Shown: positions 6,350-10,682 of the stretch, piece by piece
Numbering within the stretch: the stretch's first letter is position 1
Layout of the letters: every line of letters begins with the position of its first letter
Assembly (NCBI GenBank): GCA_964585305.1
Contig: CAZPDM010000113.1
Coordinates: 1-10,682 of the forward strand
Reading direction: 5' to 3'
DNA length: 10,682 bases
From: CAZPDM01 sp964585305
GTDB lineage: Bacteria; Planctomycetota; Uabimicrobiia; Uabimicrobiales; JABWCH01
Position numbers and translations under genes: made by a program
Notes under the pieces: generated by a model
What the model was told of the DNA's origin: nothing
Seen by the model: only the letters and a program-made list of their open reading frames with translations
Databases searched by the model: none

Positions 6350-9172
6350 ATGCCTGCTACAGATAAAAATTTTTTAGGTCAAATCGCATTGCGTTTAGGA
6401 TTTATTACAAAAGGCCAATTAGAAGAATGTTTAAATATCCAAAAAAGATATCCTCAAAATCTTGGGCAAATTTTTTGTGAAAAAAAATATTTGACTCCAC
6501 AACAATTGGCTACTGTGCTTAAAGAACAAAAAAAAATTCAGCAAAACCCATCTTATCAAATATCTTCTCAGTCAAAAGCCAATGAAGACCTTATGCCAGA
6601 GGTCGAAATTATAGATGAGGTAGATTTAGAAGAAAGTAGTGCTGAATTGATTACAAATATTATGGATAATCCGTTTTTAGATAACCAATCTGATATCAAA
6701 GAAGATATTATTGCAATAGAACGTCAAGGTCAAGTAGATATAACACTTGCTGAAGAATTAGAAGAGACTGGGCAGGAAGAAATTGTTCATGAGCATAAAC
6801 AAAGCCAAGTAGATATAACACTTGCTGAAGAATTAGAAGAGACTGGGCAGGAAGAAATTGTTCATGAGCATAAACAAAGCCAAGTAGATATAACACTTGC
6901 TGAAGAATTAGAAGAAACTGGACAGGAAGAACATGAAGATAATTATGAAGAGCAAGATGAGATTCCTAGCATTTTTTCTTCAGAACCTCCTAACGAAGAG
7001 GAAAGTATTTCTATTTTTGATATGGAACCCACAACTCAAGAAAATAAGCCAAATAACGAATATGTCCCATTTAGTTTAAATTGGACTTATCTCGGCCAAG
7101 CACCACAAAAATCAGATGGATTTGGTGTATCTCCGATTGGAGATGCTATCGATTTAGAAGGATCTTCTAAAAAAACTTCAAATAAAAAATTAGGCCGATT
7201 AGATTTGGATATGGATATTGGAGCTGATGCACAAACTCGCGCTATAAATATGGATACAAGAAAATCAGGCTCTAAGAATAATGTAGTAGATCATGCACTA
7301 GACCATTTAGAAGACAATTTTGGAACAAATTTTAATCAAATAGAAACAGAAAAAACTGAAGTAAATCAAGAGGAATTTGGCCTAGATTCTAATTTTTTTT
7401 CTTCTTTATCAAATGCAGATCCTGTAGATAATATTGAGCAAGAGCATGAAGAGCAGGGAAGAATTCGGACTGCGGGTCCTAATGAAGCAACAATATTTCA
7501 TGCTCCCCAGCAAACTGCTAAACCAGTAATGAAAGTTCAAGCTAGTTTTCCAGATATTCCAAATTTTGAGCCAGGTAACGTTATTCCAACAGAACTTCCC
7601 AGTAAAAAAAATAATGTAGATAAGAATAAGAGAAAAATTGATAAAACTGGCAAAATTGATAAAATCGAAACGGATTTTTCTGAGATAATATCTGAAAAAA
7701 AGATTCCATCTATCCCACGACGTTCTCGTCGTAGAAAATTACAAAATACTGAGTCTTCTTTTCAAAATGTAGCATTTTTAGGAATTCTTGGAAGCGTTAT
7801 TTTATTTGGAATAATTGTATTGTTGACAAGTAATTTTCAAAATAAAAAAAAGCCTGTAATTACCACACCTCCTCCTATTGAAAAAAATTCTGTTCAGCCT
7901 GTTCAGCCGGAAATTGATTTTGAATCGCTATATAATGAAGCTATTCAACATTATACAAATGGACGTATAAAAGAAGCTTTGTATCGTTTCGAGCGAATCA
8001 AAAATTACAAAGATACTAGATTATATCGAGCTCAGTATTTTTTAAACGAAGAACAAAACACTGAAAAATGTAAACAAGAACTTGAATTATATGCACAAAA
8101 TCAAAACCAGAACCAAATTTCTTCATTATTTTATTTAGTCCAAGCACGATATCATGAAAAACTATTAAATTATGATAGTGCAAATGAAAATTATCGAAAA
8201 ATTTCAGAATCGGATCAAACTAATTATAAAATTGCTTTATTAGGACTATCTAGGACTGCACGAGCACAAAAAAAATATATAGAATCATTAGAATATGCTT
8301 ATAGAGCTTTGGAAAATGGAGAAATTCTTGCAAAAGCAGAAATAGCTGCAAATCAGAAATTAATTGTGACTCAAATATATAATATGGACTATACAAATGT
8401 TCAATCATATATAGATCTTTTAAAAGAAGCTATCAGAGTAGATCCTGGATTTATAGATTACTATTTTCTAGTAGCTCGATTAATATGGAAAGAACAACCA
8501 GAAGAAGCACTTAAATTTTTAAGAGAATATCTTAAAGATATGACAAAAATTTCTACTCAACATCAAGTAGAAGCAACAAATTTGTATCAATGTTGTCTAT
8601 ATTATTCTCGAAACAATGAAGAAATGGAAAAATTTGCTCAAAAGTTACTCAATGGAGAACAACCAATTGTTTCATTAGGCAGTTTATTAGCATTAGTAGC
8701 TGTAAATCTTCATAAAGAAAAAACAAAAACTAAAGAATCCGAAAAAGATTATAAAAAGAATGCAATGGTATATTTTTCTATATTTAATAAAATATATATA
8801 GCAAGAAGCGAATATGAACCAAAATCTCAAGATGCTGAGCCATGGCTTTGGGATATGTCAAGAGATTTACAAAATAGTTTAGGCAATATGGCTAAAGTTA
8901 CTAAAGATATACGATATATTAAACGATTGATACAAATTGATGTTATTATAATACCTCCAAGACCATTAGGTTTGAACACCGGAGATGTTATTATAAAGAT
9001 AAACGATCAACCAATTTTTTCTCATTATGAAGTTTTCAAAGAATGTAATAATTTACAAAAAATAACTATTCGTAGACAAGATACTATAAAAGAGTTAGAG
9101 CCATCTGAAATTTCAGTGCCTAATATAAGAAGAGCTGTCTTTATTCATAGAATTCAATTATTTAATGATTAA
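6350..9172 (+). CDS. Large single-pass membrane protein: GspE/MshE-N-like, acidic repeats, TPR-like and PDZ-like domains
   Basis: The 940-residue protein has clear layers. Residues about 5-65 form a GspE/MshE N-terminal-like helical domain (FLGQIALRLGFITKGQLEECL, then LGQIFCEKKYLTPQQLATVL). Residues about 75-440 are acidic and low-complexity, probably disordered, and include 2.7 copies of a 25-residue repeat (128-194). A basic stretch (about 420-470, ending RRSRRRK) precedes a membrane segment at 474-494. A short Pro-rich linker leads to a helical, TPR-like region (about 523-830, for example LYNEAIQHYTNGRIKEALYRF). The C-terminus (about 866-925) resembles a PDZ domain, with LNTGDVIIKINDQPI. 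The positive-inside rule puts the acidic part in the cytoplasm and the TPR/PDZ part outside. AGGGA lies 6 nt before the ATG. The product looks like a scaffold linking cytoplasm and envelope; its partners are unknown. No close named family is recognised. Confidence 0.8.
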   Translation: MPATDKNFLGQIALRLGFITKGQLEECLNIQKRYPQNLGQIFCEKKYLTPQQLATVLKEQKKIQQNPSYQISSQSKANEDLMPEVEIIDEVDLEESSAELITNIMDNPFLDNQSDIKEDIIAIERQGQVDITLAEELEETGQEEIVHEHKQSQVDITLAEELEETGQEEIVHEHKQSQVDITLAEELEETGQEEHEDNYEEQDEIPSIFSSEPPNEEESISIFDMEPTTQENKPNNEYVPFSLNWTYLGQAPQKSDGFGVSPIGDAIDLEGSSKKTSNKKLGRLDLDMDIGADAQTRAINMDTRKSGSKNNVVDHALDHLEDNFGTNFNQIETEKTEVNQEEFGLDSNFFSSLSNADPVDNIEQEHEEQGRIRTAGPNEATIFHAPQQTAKPVMKVQASFPDIPNFEPGNVIPTELPSKKNNVDKNKRKIDKTGKIDKIETDFSEIISEKKIPSIPRRSRRRKLQNTESSFQNVAFLGILGSVILFGIIVLLTSNFQNKKKPVITTPPPIEKNSVQPVQPEIDFESLYNEAIQHYTNGRIKEALYRFERIKNYKDTRLYRAQYFLNEEQNTEKCKQELELYAQNQNQNQISSLFYLVQARYHEKLLNYDSANENYRKISESDQTNYKIALLGLSRTARAQKKYIESLEYAYRALENGEILAKAEIAANQKLIVTQIYNMDYTNVQSYIDLLKEAIRVDPGFIDYYFLVARLIWKEQPEEALKFLREYLKDMTKISTQHQVEATNLYQCCLYYSRNNEEMEKFAQKLLNGEQPIVSLGSLLALVAVNLHKEKTKTKESEKDYKKNAMVYFSIFNKIYIARSEYEPKSQDAEPWLWDMSRDLQNSLGNMAKVTKDIRYIKRLIQIDVIIIPPRPLGLNTGDVIIKINDQPIFSHYEVFKECNNLQKITIRRQDTIKELEPSEISVPNIRRAVFIHRIQLFND
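6731..6931 (+). repeat. In-frame 75-bp tandem repeat, 2.7 copies
   Basis: Copies at 6731-6805 and 6806-6880 are identical over all 75 bases. A third, partial copy (6881-6931) differs at two third-codon positions (GAG to GAA, GGG to GGA). Each unit encodes 25 acidic residues beginning QVDITLAEELEETGQEE. The identity of copies 1 and 2 points to a recent duplication, and copy number may vary between strains. Confidence 0.95.
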
Positions 9173-9255
9173 AAAAAGTGAGAGAAGTCGCCAACCCTTC
9201 AAAATGGTGATGAAAGCACTCCTAATAAAAGTATGTAGGACTTCAAAAATTTTTC
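9173..9255 (+). other. Non-coding segment with weak RNA-like pairings
   Basis: No convincing gene is present. GAAGTC (9184-9189) could pair with GACTTC (9239-9244), or alternatively TCCTA (9220-9224) with TAGGA (9236-9240). The two pairings share bases 9239-9240 and so exclude each other. This could be a small structured leader or nothing at all. No known riboswitch class is recognised. Confidence 0.25.
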
Positions 9256-9298
9256 ATGGGAAAAATTGGTTCTTTAAGGATGAACCAATTTTTCCCAT
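9256..9298. repeat. Perfect 17-bp inverted repeat (hairpin)
   Basis: ATGGGAAAAATTGGTTC (9256-9272) is exactly mirrored by GAACCAATTTTTCCCAT (9282-9298) around a 9-nt loop, TTTAAGGAT. It lies between the 940-aa gene and the 85-aa gene. No T-run follows on the plus strand, so it is not a standard terminator for the upstream gene, although the long stem could still affect transcription or RNA stability. It may be an operator, a processed RNA hairpin or a small mobile-repeat remnant. Confidence 0.85.
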
Positions 9299-9357
9299 CT
9301 TGAGATACCAGCTATTTATAGCGAAGAGTATGTTTATGTTAGTTAAAAGGATGTAAA

Positions 9358-9615
9358 ATGCAGATAAAAAAGATAAGTGAACAAATTTATTCTTTAAATT
9401 CAGGGCAGTTAAGCATTAAGTTTTCTAAAGAAAAGTTTGAAGATTTATATTATGCCGTCCCGGTTTCTAACACCGCCTTTTTAAGACTGCTACAAGATAA
9501 TATCTGTGCAAATACGGAAGAACGACTAAAATTAAATGAAATGATGCAAACATCTGGGGATAAAATTCAAATACTGGACACACTGCAAAAACAAATTCAA
9601 GGAATGAAATTGTAA
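9358..9615 (+). CDS. Hypothetical 85-aa protein
   Basis: I do not recognise this protein. AAAGGA lies 6 nt before the ATG, which supports it as a real gene. The first part (to about residue 35) looks like beta strands, with alternating hydrophobic residues (IYSLNSGQLSIKFS). The second part is helical and ends in a Gln/Lys-rich amphipathic helix. It has no signal peptide and no membrane segment, so it is likely cytoplasmic. One Cys is present (residue 50). It sits 39 nt upstream of the PfkB-family kinase on the same strand, with no terminator between, so they are probably co-transcribed, but nothing in the sequence ties its function to the kinase. Confidence 0.7.
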   Translation: MQIKKISEQIYSLNSGQLSIKFSKEKFEDLYYAVPVSNTAFLRLLQDNICANTEERLKLNEMMQTSGDKIQILDTLQKQIQGMKL

Positions 9616-9625
9616 TCATTTTCTA

Positions 9626-9658
9626 ATGGAGGATCGGTTTAATCCGTTATCTTTATGA
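9626..9658 (+). promoter_or_regulatory. Distant Shine-Dalgarno and overlapping 10-codon mini-ORF before the kinase
   Basis: The best ribosome site before the kinase, GGAGG (9628-9632), is 22 nt from its ATG, too far for normal use. A 10-codon frame (ATG 9626, TGA 9656-9658) spans the gap and its stop overlaps the kinase start as ATGA, a classic coupling arrangement. Alternatively a small hairpin (GGAT 9631-9634 with ATCC 9642-9645, or CGG 9635-9637 with CCG 9644-9646) could shorten the effective spacing. The mini-ORF lacks its own clear ribosome site, so this is tentative. Confidence 0.3.
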
Positions 9659-10617
9659 AAAAAATTTTAGTTACAGGTTCTTTAGCGTATGATTATATCA
9701 TGCGTTTTGGGGATGTTTTTGAAAAACATATATTACCTGACAAATTACATATACTTAATGTTAGCTTTACTGCCCAAAAAATGAGCAAAAATCTAGGAGG
9801 AACAGGAGGAAACATTTCTTATAGTTTAGCTTTACTAAAAGAATCTCCAATTTTATTTGGTACTGTAGGACGTGATTTTGGAGAGTATGAGAAAAATCTG
9901 AAAAGTTTAAAAATAGATACACAATATATTCATACCTACTATGATGAGTGGACTGCTTCAGCCCATATTATTACTGATCAAAATGATAATCAGATTACTG
10001 CATTTTATGGTGGAGCTATGCTAAAAAATGATCTTTCTCTTAAACATATTTTAGATAAAGAAGAAATTGCATATACAGTTATTGCAGCTAATGGTCGTGA
10101 TGGAATGTTGCGATATGTTCGTGAACTTAAAAATGCAAAGATTCAATATGTTTATGATCCTGGTCAATCTTTACCATGTTTTGGAAAAGAAGAATTGTGT
10201 GAATTAGTAGATGGTGCTTATATTATTGTTATGAATGAATATGAAAAGCAGTTGCTACTGAATAAATCTGGTTTAAGCATGCAAGAACTTTGCGAAAAAG
10301 TTTCATATCTTATTGTAACTAACGGAGAAAAAGGCAGCACTATTTATAATAAGAATTCCTCTAACATTATTCCTTCTGCACGAGCAAACCAAGTCCTTGA
10401 TCCTACTGGTGCAGGAGATGCTTTTAGAGGCGGACTTTTAAAAGGACTGCTTTATCAAATGCCAATAGAATGTTGTGTTCAACTAGGTTCAATTGCTGGC
10501 TGTTATGCTGTTGAAGAAGTAGGAACTCAAACTTATTCTTATACAATTGAAGAATTTATTCGACGTTTTTGTGAAAATTATGGTAAAAACAGTTGTATAG
10601 AAAAAATATTTGCTTAA
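9655..10617 (+). CDS. PfkB-family carbohydrate/nucleoside kinase (adenosine kinase-like)
   Basis: PfkB (ribokinase-superfamily) enzymes phosphorylate sugars or nucleosides with ATP in the cytoplasm. The 320 residues match family length. The N-terminus ILVTGSLAYDYIMRFGD is typical of the group often annotated as adenosine kinase. The first signature is at 48-53 (G-G-T-G-G-N) and the second at 249-256 (D-P-T-G-A-G-D-A), with D255 as the expected catalytic base and the GAGD anion hole intact. The HILPDKLHILNVSF segment (25-38) resembles the lid and substrate region of that group. The enzyme should be active; adenosine or a related nucleoside is the best substrate guess, but the sequence alone cannot settle this. 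No in-frame start exists upstream before a stop codon (9640-9642), so ATG 9655 is firm despite the lack of a well-placed ribosome site. A strong terminator follows. Confidence 0.92.
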   Translation: MKKILVTGSLAYDYIMRFGDVFEKHILPDKLHILNVSFTAQKMSKNLGGTGGNISYSLALLKESPILFGTVGRDFGEYEKNLKSLKIDTQYIHTYYDEWTASAHIITDQNDNQITAFYGGAMLKNDLSLKHILDKEEIAYTVIAANGRDGMLRYVRELKNAKIQYVYDPGQSLPCFGKEELCELVDGAYIIVMNEYEKQLLLNKSGLSMQELCEKVSYLIVTNGEKGSTIYNKNSSNIIPSARANQVLDPTGAGDAFRGGLLKGLLYQMPIECCVQLGSIAGCYAVEEVGTQTYSYTIEEFIRRFCENYGKNSCIEKIFA

Positions 10618-10633
10618 AAAATGCATGTTTAAC

Positions 10634-10671
10634 AAAAAAACCCTTGTTGTGGATAAACAAGGGTTTTTTTT
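10634..10671. terminator. Strong, probably bidirectional intrinsic terminator
   Basis: CCCTTGTT (10641-10648) pairs perfectly with AACAAGGG (10656-10663) around a 7-nt loop, followed by eight T. Seven A precede the left arm, so the minus strand also shows a stem followed by a T-run. It ends the kinase transcript and could stop a convergent gene lying beyond the window. Confidence 0.93.
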
Positions 10672-10682
10672 GTTGTTTAAAA

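Noticed and set aside
6708..6896. Minus-strand open frame with a repeated amino-acid sequence
   Set aside because: It is only the antisense of the 75-bp tandem repeat, whose length is a multiple of three.
6731..6931. CRISPR-like array
   Set aside because: The repeats are directly adjacent with no unique spacers and lie in frame within a coding sequence.
9165..9356. Open frame of 63 codons in the gap after the 940-aa gene
   Set aside because: It runs straight through the 17-bp hairpin, overlaps the end of the upstream gene, has no ribosome site of its own and no recognisable protein features.

Overview
This is an AT-rich window (GC roughly one third, judged by eye) from what looks like a Gram-negative-type bacterium. 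A lipoprotein with four haem-c motifs, a DUF1573 protein with an SCGCT motif, and two membrane proteins carrying a short helical domain similar to the N-terminal domain of GspE/MshE ATPases together suggest Planctomycetota or a relative. That placement is an inference from gene content; no rRNA is present to confirm it.

Layout. Positions 16-1060 (minus strand) hold a two-gene unit: a PduO-type cobalamin adenosyltransferase with a divergent active-site region, then an SbcC-like ATPase that starts at TTG and is cut off after about 130 residues, close to the window edge. A good sigma70-like promoter (1145-1172) drives this unit. Its leader contains a perfect 11-bp hairpin followed by T-rich sequence. 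On the plus strand a 114-aa unknown protein starts at 1216.

Positions 1783-4121 hold a two-gene cell-envelope cassette: a lipoprotein made of a degenerate UshA/5'-nucleotidase-like domain (with a PCGC motif) fused to a tetrahaem cytochrome c554-like domain, then a secreted three-domain DUF1573 protein with an SCGCT motif. Next come a 234-aa single-pass membrane protein (4225-4929) and a complete ClpX (4955-6241), which ends at a strong intrinsic terminator. No clpP is present.

After the terminator lies a 940-aa single-pass membrane protein (6350-9172). It has the same type of N-terminal helical domain as the 234-aa protein, an acidic low-complexity region with a perfect 75-bp tandem duplication, a TPR-like region after the membrane segment, and a C-terminal PDZ-like domain. 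A non-coding gap of about 185 bp follows, with a perfect 17-bp inverted repeat. The window ends with an 85-aa unknown protein and a PfkB-family (adenosine/ribokinase-like) kinase closed by a strong, probably bidirectional terminator.

How the genes may work together: the cytochrome/DUF1573 pair is probably one extracytoplasmic electron-transfer or redox module. ClpX is sandwiched between two proteins that share a domain family, which hints at a lineage-specific membrane partnership, but no sequence evidence proves interaction. No tRNA, rRNA, CRISPR array, insertion sequence or phage gene was seen.
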